From the NCBI RefSeq assembly GCF_000397065.2, contig NZ_KE007326.1, positions 384,124 through 448,123 on the forward strand: DNA of 64,000 nucleotides, in the 5' to 3' direction. How positions within the stretch are numbered: the stretch's first letter is position 1; every line of letters begins with the position of its first letter. The position numbers were made by a program, and so were the translations under genes. Positions 1 to 8,015 of this stretch are shown here, in pieces. The stretch is from Marinobacter lipolyticus SM19 (GTDB lineage: Bacteria > Pseudomonadota > Gammaproteobacteria > Pseudomonadales > Oleiphilaceae). The notes below the pieces were generated by a model that was given only the letters and a program-made list of their open reading frames with translations, was not told the origin of the DNA and did no database searches.

Positions 1-904
1 CATGGATCATCTCCCTCTGAACCCCTACCAGCCGCTGGATATGCTCCGCCATACCATTGAATGCAGCCGCCAGCCGAGATACCAACTTACTGTCTCCGGC
101 ATCCACACGAGCACCCATTTCTCCCCGGGCAATCCGAACGGCAACGGATTCGACCGCCCGAAGATTGTTATCGACCGCCCGCAATGCCAGGTAAAGTACA
201 AGCGCCAATATCCCGCCACTAACCACTGCCAACAGCAGGACCACCGGCCAGGCCCACGGATCGAAAGGTTTCGGCATGGTGAGGTTAACCAGGGAGCCGT
301 CCTCAAGGCGGATGAGTACACTGGCAGGCTCGCGGGCGTTCTGCTGGTATAACGACAGGCCCCGCTCCGACACACGCTCCAGCACCTCGGAATCCGGCAC
401 ACTATCCAGACTCGCAACCCGTGACAGGGATACCCGAAACGCTTCTTCCAACCACGCGACTCTCTCGTCCAGACCTCCAGGGCCAGCTTGATCAAGATGT
501 TGGCGCACAATCAACGATATCGCCTCAGTCACGTCACGATAGGTGTCCCGAAAGCGGAGGGACAACACAGAACCATCAGCATCCTGAACCAGGACCTGCT
601 GACCGATGCTCGAATTCCTGGCAACAACCTGATCATAGCCAAGACGCTCGAGGGTAACGCTGGACAGTGACAGATCACCGGGAGCAGACACTTGAAAGTC
701 GTATAGGGGCTGGAGCCAGTGATACTGCAGGAAAGGAGCTGGTGCATCCACCAGCCAACGCATTAACGGCTCAGGAAAGCGTTCGTTCCAAAACTGTGAG
801 CGAACCGAATTGATCCCTGTGAACAGGGCTGCGCACAACAGAAGAACCAAAAAGGTGAGGCCAATCAGGCGCGCGTAGAGTTTAAGGAAGAACTTCAGGG
901 GCAT
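1..904 (-). CDS. Sensor histidine kinase, RstB-like (partial, C-terminus outside window)
   Basis: Membrane sensor kinase partnering the adjacent OmpR-type regulator, whose stop lies 70 nt upstream on the same strand. From an ATG at 902-904 the minus strand is open to the window edge, giving about 301 residues starting MPLKFFLKLYARLIGL. A first membrane segment lies near residues 10-28, a periplasmic part follows to about 212, a second membrane segment spans about 214-235, and a HAMP-type stretch (LRAVESVAVRIARGEMGARV) follows. The DHp and ATPase domains must lie beyond base 1. The kinase assignment rests on architecture and on the neighbouring regulator, since no catalytic motif is visible. 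Confidence 0.8.
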   Translation of the reverse strand, partial: MPLKFFLKLYARLIGLTFLVLLLCAALFTGINSVRSQFWNERFPEPLMRWLVDAPAPFLQYHWLQPLYDFQVSAPGDLSLSSVTLERLGYDQVVARNSSIGQQVLVQDADGSVLSLRFRDTYRDVTEAISLIVRQHLDQAGPGGLDERVAWLEEAFRVSLSRVASLDSVPDSEVLERVSERGLSLYQQNAREPASVLIRLEDGSLVNLTMPKPFDPWAWPVVLLLAVVSGGILALVLYLALRAVDNNLRAVESVAVRIARGEMGARVDAGDSKLVSRLAAAFNGMAEHIQRLVGVQREMIH

Positions 905-974
905 TGCGTTAACCCTGGCAACGAACGCTGGCTCTGCCCCACAAGGGACACAACCAGCGCCAGAGGCTGATGGT

Positions 975-1712
975 TCAGGCTTCCTTTACAAACAGATAGC
1001 CCTTGCTGCGAACCGTCTTGATGCGGCGGGGATGTATCGGATCGTCACCAATCTTGGGACGAATCCGTGACACCCGCACATCAATGGAGCGATCCTGACC
1101 GTCATACTCAATTCCCCGCAGGGCGGTAAAGATCTCTTCGCGGCTGAGAACACGCCCGGCATTGCTGGCCAGCAACCAGAGCAAATCAAACTCCGCGCTG
1201 GTCAACTCAATACTCTCATCACTCAGCCAGGCTTCCCGCATGGAACGATCCACCACCAGATCATTAAACTGCAGCCGGACCGGCTCTTCACCGTTGGCCT
1301 CTCCAGCCCCGCCCTGGGTGCCCTCGGTGATCCGCCTCAGCATGGCACGAATCCTCGCCAGCAAGACTCTGGGCTGCACCGGTTTGCCAATGTAGTCGTC
1401 TGCCCCCATTTCCAGCCCCAGCACCTGATCAAGGTCATCGGTACGGGCTGTGAGCATGATGATCGGCCCCTGGAAAAAAGGTCTCACCCGGCGACAAATG
1501 GACAATCCATCCTCCCCCGGCAACATGAGATCAAGAACAACCAGGTCAGGCTGCTCGCTGCGGATACGCTCGACTGCGCGACCACCATGGGTTTCCAGGG
1601 AGACGGTCAGACCGTTACTCTCCAGATATTCCCGAGTCAGCTCTGCCAGCCGTTCGTCATCTTCGACAATGAGAATTCGCCAACTTTCGTTTGTCTGTTC
1701 CACGCCGTCCAT
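975..1712 (-). CDS. OmpR/PhoB-family response regulator, RstA-like
   Basis: 245-residue DNA-binding response regulator. The receiver domain spans about residues 12-125, with acidic pair E17-D18-D19, phosphoacceptor D61 (VVLDLMLPG) and the conserved lysine K110 (DDYIGKP). A winged-helix output domain with the RSIDVRVSRIRPKIGDD signature and KTVRSKGYLF wing closes the protein. The receiver resembles E. coli RstA (LDxMLPGxDGLxICRxxR, LxLEMGADDYIxK). It lies upstream of, and probably in an operon with, the kinase gene. The ATG at 1712 is preceded by only a weak Shine-Dalgarno. The target genes are unknown. Confidence 0.88.
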   Translation of the reverse strand: MDGVEQTNESWRILIVEDDERLAELTREYLESNGLTVSLETHGGRAVERIRSEQPDLVVLDLMLPGEDGLSICRRVRPFFQGPIIMLTARTDDLDQVLGLEMGADDYIGKPVQPRVLLARIRAMLRRITEGTQGGAGEANGEEPVRLQFNDLVVDRSMREAWLSDESIELTSAEFDLLWLLASNAGRVLSREEIFTALRGIEYDGQDRSIDVRVSRIRPKIGDDPIHPRRIKTVRSKGYLFVKEA

Positions 1713-1773
1713 CTCTGGTTTTGTTATTCCGGTTTCAGAAGAAGCATTCCATTCCTGACAATACAGGCAACCT

Positions 1774-1835
1774 GCTGTAACAGCAATTATACATGCTATT
1801 CAGAAATATACATGGAACAGCCACTTCGTTACAGC
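1774..1835. promoter_or_regulatory. Inverted repeat GCTGTAAC...GTTACAGC, possible RstA-type operator
   Basis: GCTGTAAC at 1774-1781 and GTTACAGC at 1828-1835 form a perfect 8-bp inverted repeat, 54 bp apart, between the divergent response-regulator and olsB genes. E. coli RstA is known to bind TACATNTNGTTACA, and the right copy (CCACTTCGTTACA) matches its 3' part. Autoregulation by the RstA-like protein is an inference. Confidence 0.35.
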
Positions 1836-1873
1836 TCGTGACATACTTCACATCCAGATTTGTCTGAATGGGC

Positions 1874-1917
1874 CTGTCACTAAGCCGTCATCGGGCGGTC
1901 ATTCCACTGTCACACCG
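1874..1917 (+). promoter_or_regulatory. Tandem PHO boxes (PhoB sites) upstream of olsB
   Basis: Four consecutive 11-bp units run without a gap: CTGTCACTAAG, CCGTCATCGGG, CGGTCATTCCA, CTGTCACACCG. This is the geometry of two adjacent PhoB sites (consensus CTGTCATAWAWCTGTCAYW); by hand the 19-mers at 1874-1892 and 1896-1914 match at about 14 and 15 of 19 positions. The array ends 43 nt before the olsB ATG, leaving room for a -10 near 1921-1926 (TCATAG). PhoB induction of ornithine-lipid synthesis under phosphate limitation is known in other bacteria. Confidence 0.65.
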
Positions 1918-1960
1918 CATTCATAGCCTTGACTGGAAACGGCAACAATGAGACTAGGTT

Positions 1961-2719
1961 ATGAGCGCACAATCTGCACGCATCACCCGCCCCACCAGAC
2001 AGTTGAAGGCTGGAATAACCACCGAACCAACCATCGTGGAAGCCGCACAGCGCCTGCGTTACCGGGTGTTTTCCGAAGAATACGACTCGGACCTCGGAGC
2101 CACCACTCCAGGTATCGATGCGGACAGTTTCGACGCCTGGTGCGACCACCTGATAGTCACCGACCAATCCAGCGGTGAGCTGGTCGCCACCACCCGCATC
2201 CTTCATCAGCGTAATGCGGCGAAGGCAGGCGGCTTCTACTCGGAAGGAGAGTTTGACCTGAACGCCTTTCACCAGCTCGCAGGCACCGTGGCTGAACTGG
2301 GCAGAACCTGCGTCCATCCGGATTACCGCAACGGTGCCACCATCACGCTGCTGTGGGCCTCTCTGGCAGAGTATTTGGTCAAGCACCAGGTGGACTACCT
2401 GATTGGCTGCGCCAGCATCAGTATGTCGGACGGCGGGCTGAAAGCCTGGAACATTGCCCGCTACCTGCAGCGGGAGTTCATGTCCGACGAGGAATTTCGC
2501 GTGACTCCGAAACGGAAGCTGCCCCACCTGGCCCATCCGGTCACCGAAGAGCCCCCGGTGAACGTCCCGGCGCTGATCAAGGCCTATATGCGCCTTGGAG
2601 CCCGGGTCTGCGGAGAACCCTGCTGGGACCCCGAGTTTCGCTGCGCCGACGTGCTGGTAGTGCTGGAAGTCAGCCGCCTGGCATCACGCTACAGCAGACA
2701 CTTTATGGGCAAGATCTGA
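1961..2719 (+). CDS. olsB: L-ornithine N(alpha)-acyltransferase
   Basis: 252-residue GNAT-fold enzyme that transfers a 3-hydroxyacyl group from acyl-ACP to the alpha-amino group of ornithine, the first step of ornithine-lipid synthesis. Family features visible are the N-terminal AAQRLRYRVFSEEYDSDLG block, a DHLIVTD...ELVATTRIL strand pair, AELGRTCVHPDYRNG and YLIGCASISM. The ATG at 1961 gives the expected length. The gene is followed after 2 nt by olsA and sits downstream of tandem PHO boxes, so phosphate-limited expression is likely. The product makes lyso-ornithine lipid at the inner face of the cytoplasmic membrane. Confidence 0.88.
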   Translation: MSAQSARITRPTRQLKAGITTEPTIVEAAQRLRYRVFSEEYDSDLGATTPGIDADSFDAWCDHLIVTDQSSGELVATTRILHQRNAAKAGGFYSEGEFDLNAFHQLAGTVAELGRTCVHPDYRNGATITLLWASLAEYLVKHQVDYLIGCASISMSDGGLKAWNIARYLQREFMSDEEFRVTPKRKLPHLAHPVTEEPPVNVPALIKAYMRLGARVCGEPCWDPEFRCADVLVVLEVSRLASRYSRHFMGKI

Positions 2720-2721
2720 GG

Positions 2722-3537
2722 ATGGAGATTGCCGTGGGAATGATTCGACTGATCCTGAGACTGATACTGTTCTCCGCCTTTCTCCTGGCTACCGCCCTGA
2801 TCGCAATCACCTGCACAATAGTGGAAATCGTTACCCGTCGGGCCATTGATCGTACGCCCGTCGCCCGTTTCTGCTTCCACGGCGCCAGCCGCTGCCTCGG
2901 CCTGCGGGTTCGTCAGCAAGGCATACCCGCCTCTGGCCCGGTGTTGCTGGTGAGCAATCACATCTCCTGGTCGGACATACCCGTCCTCGGCGGAGCCACG
3001 CCTCTTCGGTTCCTGTCCAAGGCGGAGGTTGGCCGCTGGCCAATCATCGGTTGGCTTGCGCGACAGGCAGGCACCCTGTTCATTGTCCGCGGCAGCGGCA
3101 GGGCCCGGGAAGCCAGGCAGGAAATCACATCCACTCTGAGCGGTGGGCAATCGGTATTGATCTTTCCGGAAGGTACAACCAGCACGGGACTCTCCGTGCT
3201 TCCGTTTCACAGCCGGTTGCTCCAGGCTGCGCCGGATGCCGGTGTTGCCATGCAAGGCATCAGCATCGCTTACACACGCCATGGACGACCCGACCACCTG
3301 GCACCGTTTATCGGCGATGATGAGTTCCAGTCCCACCTGCCGCGACTGCTTCGTCACCCAGCGGTGGATGTGACCATCGTCTTTCACCCGCCCATCCGGG
3401 TCGACACCAACCGCCCTCTGACGGAAACAACGGAACAATTACGGGAAACGATCGCCGCCGGGGTGGAGCAGATCTATCGGGAAAGGGCCATGGAGGAAGA
3501 CCAACAAGGCAAGGAGGCCGTGCGTCAGCAGGCGTGA
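2722..3537 (+). CDS. olsA: Lyso-ornithine lipid O-acyltransferase (PlsC family)
   Basis: 271-residue 1-acyl-glycerol-3-phosphate acyltransferase-type protein. An N-terminal membrane segment covers about residues 8-30; the catalytic NHxxxxD box appears as NHISWSD and the substrate-binding block as FPEGTTS. It starts at ATG 2722, 2 nt after the olsB stop, so the two are almost certainly co-transcribed. Pairing with olsB makes O-acylation of lyso-ornithine lipid the best assignment. From sequence alone it could also acylate lysophosphatidic acid. Confidence 0.85.
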   Translation: MEIAVGMIRLILRLILFSAFLLATALIAITCTIVEIVTRRAIDRTPVARFCFHGASRCLGLRVRQQGIPASGPVLLVSNHISWSDIPVLGGATPLRFLSKAEVGRWPIIGWLARQAGTLFIVRGSGRAREARQEITSTLSGGQSVLIFPEGTTSTGLSVLPFHSRLLQAAPDAGVAMQGISIAYTRHGRPDHLAPFIGDDEFQSHLPRLLRHPAVDVTIVFHPPIRVDTNRPLTETTEQLRETIAAGVEQIYRERAMEEDQQGKEAVRQQA

Positions 3538-3559
3538 CACCGCACGGCCGACCCGCCAG

Positions 3560-4018
3560 TCAGTATAGCGGACGCCCCTGCGCCACTTCTTCTTCCGTGG
3601 CCTCCCGTCGACCGACAATCTCCAGATCGAAGTAGAGGGTAAAACCCGCCAGCGGATGGTTGGCGTCGACCTTCACCAGATTGCCGTCGATACCCACCAC
3701 CTGCACGATCTGAGCGCTGTCTCCGGTGTTGGTCTGGAACTTCATACCGACTTCAAGATTATCCACCCCCTCAAACATGGAGCGTGGTACCGTACGAATC
3801 AGTTCCGGATTGTGATCTCCGTAGGCCATGGCAGGTGGCACAGTCACTTCCAGACAATCCCCCGCATTGCGGTCCTTTACCGCCTCCTGAATGCCGGTGA
3901 TCACCCCCTGACTGCCGTAAAGGAAATGCAGCGGTTCACTGCCCTCCGACGTATCAACCAGCTCCCCGATCTTGTTCTTCAGGACATAGTGAACGGTAAA
4001 AACATCAGGTTTTTGCAT
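3560..4018 (-). CDS. slyD: FKBP-type peptidyl-prolyl isomerase, SlyD-like
   Basis: 152-residue cytoplasmic prolyl isomerase and chaperone. It opens with a split FKBP domain (VHYVLKNKIGELVDTS, PLHFLYGSQGVITGIQEAV), has an insert-in-flap segment (YGDHNPELIRTVPRSMF...VGMKF), and closes with LVKVDANHPLAGFTLYFDLEIV then REATEEEVAQG, very like SlyD. Unlike E. coli SlyD it lacks the His/Cys-rich metal-binding tail. Its ATG overlaps the stop of the upstream hydrolase gene (TGATG), which implies translational coupling. Confidence 0.85.
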   Translation of the reverse strand: MQKPDVFTVHYVLKNKIGELVDTSEGSEPLHFLYGSQGVITGIQEAVKDRNAGDCLEVTVPPAMAYGDHNPELIRTVPRSMFEGVDNLEVGMKFQTNTGDSAQIVQVVGIDGNLVKVDANHPLAGFTLYFDLEIVGRREATEEEVAQGRPLY

Positions 4019-6225
4019 CAGGTCTTTTCGCTTCCCGTATTCGATGGTGTGTCAATTATGCGCAAGCCATGGATGACCAGGCGTCGATCCAGCCTGGCCT
4101 TCAGCCCCCGGGCATTCTCCAGCCCCATGCGCTGTATCAGCGACGAGTATTGACCTTCCTCATCCTTCTCGCGGAAGGCCCGCCACAGGGTAGCCAGTTT
4201 ACCACGTCGGGTCGACGTTGCGGCCTTCAGGGTTTTCAACGCTTTGCCCAGGGTCAGCTCCTCATCGGTGAAGTCACGACCGAAGGGAAAAGCCGGGAAC
4301 AATTGGTCGTTACCACTGCTGCTGATCGCCTCACGCACGGACTCCGGCGTGTTATTGCACCAGTCGGCGGGCAGCGTGAAATCCGGCGCCACCTTGCCTG
4401 CCTTCTGGGCCTGTTTCAACAAATCCTGCTGGAAACGCGAGTCGGCAATGCGGATCAGCCTCAGGTAGACCTGTTCGTCAGACTGGCCCCGCAGATCAGC
4501 AATGCCATACTCGGTCACCACAATATCCCGAAGATGTCGCGGAATGGTGCAATGGCCATAGCTGAACACAATATTGGATACCGTCTCACCGCGGGACTGG
4601 CGGGTGCTCCGCAATGTCAGAATAGAGCGGGCGCCGGGCAACTCATGGGCCATGGCAACAAAGTTATACTGTCCACCCACACCACTGACCACACGACCGT
4701 CTTCCAGGCCATCGGAAACCGCTGCGCCACTGAGGGTGTACATCATCGTTGAATTGATAAACCGACTGTGAACACGCTGGGCAGCTTTTAAGCGTTGATT
4801 ACCAAAGGCGTGATCATAGAGATGATTGATGTAGTTCACGCTGGTCATGCAAATGCGATTGCGGTCCTTGTCGGACAAGTCCCGCAACGCCTGATAAAAC
4901 GATTCCGGCCCGACATAGAAGCCACCATGCATGACGATGCCGCCGCTCAGCCGGTCCCCCAGAGCGAGGGTGCGAATGGCCTCCCGGGAGTCCGCGTTAT
5001 CCAGATCCGCATCCAGCGATTGCTCCGCTATCCTGAGGCGACCGCCCTTGAACTCCACAGAGTCCCGGAAAATACCAAAGCGGGTGAGCCAACGCACATC
5101 CCGGGCCCGCATCGGGGAATCGATCAGTTTTTCCCGACGCAACACGTCCAGCGTCGCGAGGGAAACTTCCTGCCCGATATCACCGTTATTGATCAGGGTC
5201 TGCAGACCGGCGTGGTCATATACCTCACGAGTCAGGACACCGGCCTCCAGGAGATATATAAACCCATCGACCATCATTTCACTGCAGCCGTATAATCCAT
5301 GCCGGAAGGGGCCGGCTCCACCGACGTCATTCACCAGGGGGAACTTGCCTTCAACTTTCAGATGGTCGAACACCGCCCTCCAGTCATCATTGTCCTTGTG
5401 CCTCAGGATAGTGCTGTGCACCAGCGCCGCACCCAGAGACCCAATTCCCACCTGCAAGGTGCCGCCGTCCCTGAGCAGGGCACTGGCATAAAAACCGATC
5501 AGGTGATCCTCCGGACTCACCGCCATTTGCGGCGCGGAGAACAGCGGATAATCGGAGGCGCGGTGGTCCAGTAAAATATCGAAGTCAGTTTCGCCGATTG
5601 CCGCATGCTGCCCCATGAACGGCAGGTGCTCATTGAGCTCACCTACGAGGGCTACCGGCGTTCCATCAGCTTCCCGCTCCCGCATGAGAGGCAACAAATC
5701 GAGGGACAGGTCCGGGTTGGAGCTAAGGCTGACCTGGCCCGAGCCATCCCCTGGTGCCACCATCTGCCCGATCACATTGACCCCCAGGGCCATCAGATCC
5801 CGTACTGCATGGGTGTAATTGGTACAGACGTAATTGCGCTGCTGGCCGGTATTGTGAAGAAACGATCCCGCTTTGAAGAAAAATTCGGAGACTTGAACAT
5901 TGCCCGGCAGGCGATTGGCGCTGACGTCACGAGCGTAGGCCAACTCCGGGATACGACCGTAAAGACGTTCAACGAATGGCCCCAGAAAACGCTTTTCGAG
6001 GGAAGAACCGCCCTGCGGAGCAAGCAACGAAAGCGCGGTCACAATATGCAGATTGATAGAAGGATCGTCCTTGGCACGCTGATACAAGGCATTCACCAGC
6101 CGAACGGGCTTACCCAGCCCCAACGGTAATCCAAGGGTTATCTCCTTACCCACCCGCTCAATAATGACGTCCACACAAGCATTGGTATCGCTCAGTCTTA
6201 ACGGGGCGTCAGCGACCATATCCAT
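4018..6225 (-). CDS. Acetyl-CoA hydrolase/transferase family protein
   Basis: 735-residue protein of the acetyl-CoA hydrolase/CoA-transferase family. Recognisable blocks are GKEITLGLPLGLGKPVRLVNAL near the N-terminus, the central GTLQVGIGSLGAALV, and the C-terminal VSGVGGQYNFVAMAHELPGARSI...TVVTEYGIADLRGQSD-type block. It is longer than typical ~500-residue members, with an extended middle and a basic tail. The reaction (acyl-CoA hydrolysis or CoA transfer among acids) cannot be settled from sequence. It is coupled one base ahead of slyD. Confidence 0.75.
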   Translation of the reverse strand: MDMVADAPLRLSDTNACVDVIIERVGKEITLGLPLGLGKPVRLVNALYQRAKDDPSINLHIVTALSLLAPQGGSSLEKRFLGPFVERLYGRIPELAYARDVSANRLPGNVQVSEFFFKAGSFLHNTGQQRNYVCTNYTHAVRDLMALGVNVIGQMVAPGDGSGQVSLSSNPDLSLDLLPLMREREADGTPVALVGELNEHLPFMGQHAAIGETDFDILLDHRASDYPLFSAPQMAVSPEDHLIGFYASALLRDGGTLQVGIGSLGAALVHSTILRHKDNDDWRAVFDHLKVEGKFPLVNDVGGAGPFRHGLYGCSEMMVDGFIYLLEAGVLTREVYDHAGLQTLINNGDIGQEVSLATLDVLRREKLIDSPMRARDVRWLTRFGIFRDSVEFKGGRLRIAEQSLDADLDNADSREAIRTLALGDRLSGGIVMHGGFYVGPESFYQALRDLSDKDRNRICMTSVNYINHLYDHAFGNQRLKAAQRVHSRFINSTMMYTLSGAAVSDGLEDGRVVSGVGGQYNFVAMAHELPGARSILTLRSTRQSRGETVSNIVFSYGHCTIPRHLRDIVVTEYGIADLRGQSDEQVYLRLIRIADSRFQQDLLKQAQKAGKVAPDFTLPADWCNNTPESVREAISSSGNDQLFPAFPFGRDFTDEELTLGKALKTLKAATSTRRGKLATLWRAFREKDEEGQYSSLIQRMGLENARGLKARLDRRLVIHGLRIIDTPSNTGSEKT

Positions 6226-6358
6226 ACTCCTTCATAGCCTTCGTAAAGGGTTCCGGAGAGGATCATCACATGAGAGATGTGTGCAGGCAATGAGCCTGGC
6301 GAATTATTCGGGGACTGGAACGGACAATTCAGAACAGGGTGCAGGAGGACAGCGGCGG

Positions 6359-6676
6359 TCAGAAATTCCACTTCAGGTTCAGGGCAGCACCTTCTTCCAG
6401 CAGCGCAACACCGTGGTCGGCACGAGCACGATCAGAGGCATAGCGTTTACCACCCGACTCGGAACGGTACAGACTGAGACTCAGCAGGCGGGAACCAATT
6501 TCGGTCCAGGCATCCTCAGCATCATCGCGATCAAAGTCACCTGACATCCGTTCCTGGAGCTCGTATACGTCCTCAGCGACGTTTTCATCGGCAATAACGC
6601 GTTCCTCGGCCTCGGCACGGACGACGAATGCAACCATATTGAGAGCTAACAGCGCGACAAAAATGCGGATAATCAT
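6359..6676 (-). CDS. Small secreted protein of unknown function
   Basis: 105-residue protein with an N-terminal signal peptide (MIIRIFVALLALNMVAFVVRAEA, cut near residue 22-24) and an acidic mature part rich in E, D and R, ending hydrophobically (ALNLKWNF). The pattern suits a small periplasmic or envelope protein. I do not recognise a family. It stands alone: the acetyl-CoA hydrolase gene starts 133 nt downstream and an AT-rich 187-nt region precedes it. Confidence 0.6.
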   Translation of the reverse strand: MIIRIFVALLALNMVAFVVRAEAEERVIADENVAEDVYELQERMSGDFDRDDAEDAWTEIGSRLLSLSLYRSESGGKRYASDRARADHGVALLEEGAALNLKWNF

Positions 6677-6863
6677 GATACTTCTGACGACCTTTTTTAT
6701 TAGAGCAGCAGTTTACGTTTGTATAAGGCTAAAGTCTAATGATTCGGAGCCAGAAAGATGTGAATCTGCACACAAAGTAGCCGATTTTTTGTCACAAAAT
6801 GAAACCTTTTATGTCAAAATATTATCCCTCAATGTTTCCGTGTGTCAGGCCGGGCGAGATCGT

Positions 6864-7901
6864 TCAAGGGCAGGGGTAGGTGAATTCCTGATGTATGACC
6901 TCGACGGCATCAATGACTTCACTATCCAACGTGATACCGGCCGATCCAATATTTTCCCGCAACTGCTCCAGGGTGGTGGCGCCAATGATATTACTGGCGA
7001 CAAAGTCCCGGCTGTTCACCCAGGCCAGGGCCAGTTGCACCGGTGACAGGTCATACTCCATGGCCAGGTTCACGTAGGCACGGGTCGCTGCCTCGGCCCG
7101 ACCGCCAGAATAACGACTAAAACGCTCGAACAGGGTCAGACGGGACTTCGGAGGTCGCTGCCCATCCAGGTACTTGCCGGACAACATGCCAAACGCCAGG
7201 GGCGAATAGGCCAGAAGTCCGGCGCGCTCCCGGTGCGACACTTCCGCCATCCCCACTTCATAGGAGCGGTTCAGCAGATTGTAGGGATTCTGGATACTCA
7301 CCGCCCTGGGCCAGCCCCTTTCCCGCGAAAGCCTCAAGTATTCCATGGCGCCCCAGGGCGTTTCATTGGACAGTCCTATGTGACGGATTTTGCCCTCTTT
7401 CACCAACTCGTCGAGAGTCGAAAGGGTTTCCTCAATCGGCGTCGCCTGCTCCTCCGGGTCATGGGCATAACCCAGCTTGCCAAAAAAGTTGGTATGCCGG
7501 TCCGGCCAATGCACCTGGTAGAGATCAATGTAATCAGTCTGCAGCCGCTTCAGGCTGTCATCACATGCCTGGCGGATATGATCACGGGTCAGGCGAGGCC
7601 CATCCCTCAGATAGCTCAGCCCATTACCCGGCCCCGCTACCTTGGACGCGATCACCAGGTCATCCCGGCGGCTGCGGCGAGCCAGCCAGTTACCCAGATA
7701 CTGCTCAGTCCGCCCCTGGGTGTCGGCACGTGGCGGCACCGGGTACATCTCCGCCACATCAATGAAATTGATGCCTTCTGATACCGCCAGATCCAGCTGT
7801 TCGAACGCTTCCTGTTCCGTATTCTGCTCGCCCCAGGTCATGGTGCCGAGGCAAATCAGGCTGACATTGATATCGGTACTACCGAGCTTGCGCGTCTGCA
7901 T
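6864..7901 (-). CDS. tas: Aldo/keto reductase Tas
   Basis: 345-residue NADP(H)-dependent aldo/keto reductase with the AKR catalytic set: D51/Y56-type IDVAEMYPVPPR, the lysine in VIASKV, and H in YQVHWPDR. The sequence follows E. coli Tas closely (GTMTWGEQNTEQEA, SNETPWGAMEYL, IQNPYNLLNRSYEVGMAEV, terminal TYPCP). A GTG-like extension upstream is possible, but ATG 7901 (MQTRKLGSTDINVS) matches the family N-terminus. It is divergent from the glycosyltransferase gene. Confidence 0.9.
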   Translation of the reverse strand: MQTRKLGSTDINVSLICLGTMTWGEQNTEQEAFEQLDLAVSEGINFIDVAEMYPVPPRADTQGRTEQYLGNWLARRSRRDDLVIASKVAGPGNGLSYLRDGPRLTRDHIRQACDDSLKRLQTDYIDLYQVHWPDRHTNFFGKLGYAHDPEEQATPIEETLSTLDELVKEGKIRHIGLSNETPWGAMEYLRLSRERGWPRAVSIQNPYNLLNRSYEVGMAEVSHRERAGLLAYSPLAFGMLSGKYLDGQRPPKSRLTLFERFSRYSGGRAEAATRAYVNLAMEYDLSPVQLALAWVNSRDFVASNIIGATTLEQLRENIGSAGITLDSEVIDAVEVIHQEFTYPCP

Positions 7902-7937
7902 AGATACTCCGGTTCGTCTGATCAAAAGGTAAACAGA

Positions 7938-7970
7938 TTGTCACGGGTTTGTCGCACAACTGTCACAGCG
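7938..7970 (+). promoter_or_regulatory. PHO box array upstream of the glycosyltransferase
   Basis: Three consecutive 11-bp units, TTGTCACGGGT, TTGTCGCACAA and CTGTCACAGCG, carry the TGTCA half-site in the same register. The 7949-7967 19-mer matches the PHO consensus at about 14 positions. A possible -10 (CATAGT, 7977-7982) lies at the spacing expected for a PhoB-activated promoter, placing transcription start near 7989. This resembles the array upstream of olsB. Confidence 0.5.
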
Positions 7971-8015
7971 ACTTTCCATAGTGGACACATGATTCAGGGA
8001 AACACAGGACGCACC

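Noticed and set aside
25..510. 161-residue minus-strand open frame at the left edge as the kinase gene.
   Set aside because: It is Arg/Trp/Ser-rich and out of frame; another minus-strand frame open from 904 to the edge encodes the membrane and HAMP segments.
6789..6821. Two TGTCA half-sites 22 bp apart upstream of the small secreted protein, suggesting a third PHO array.
   Set aside because: The middle 11-bp unit has no TGTCA match, and the sites face away from the only nearby gene start.
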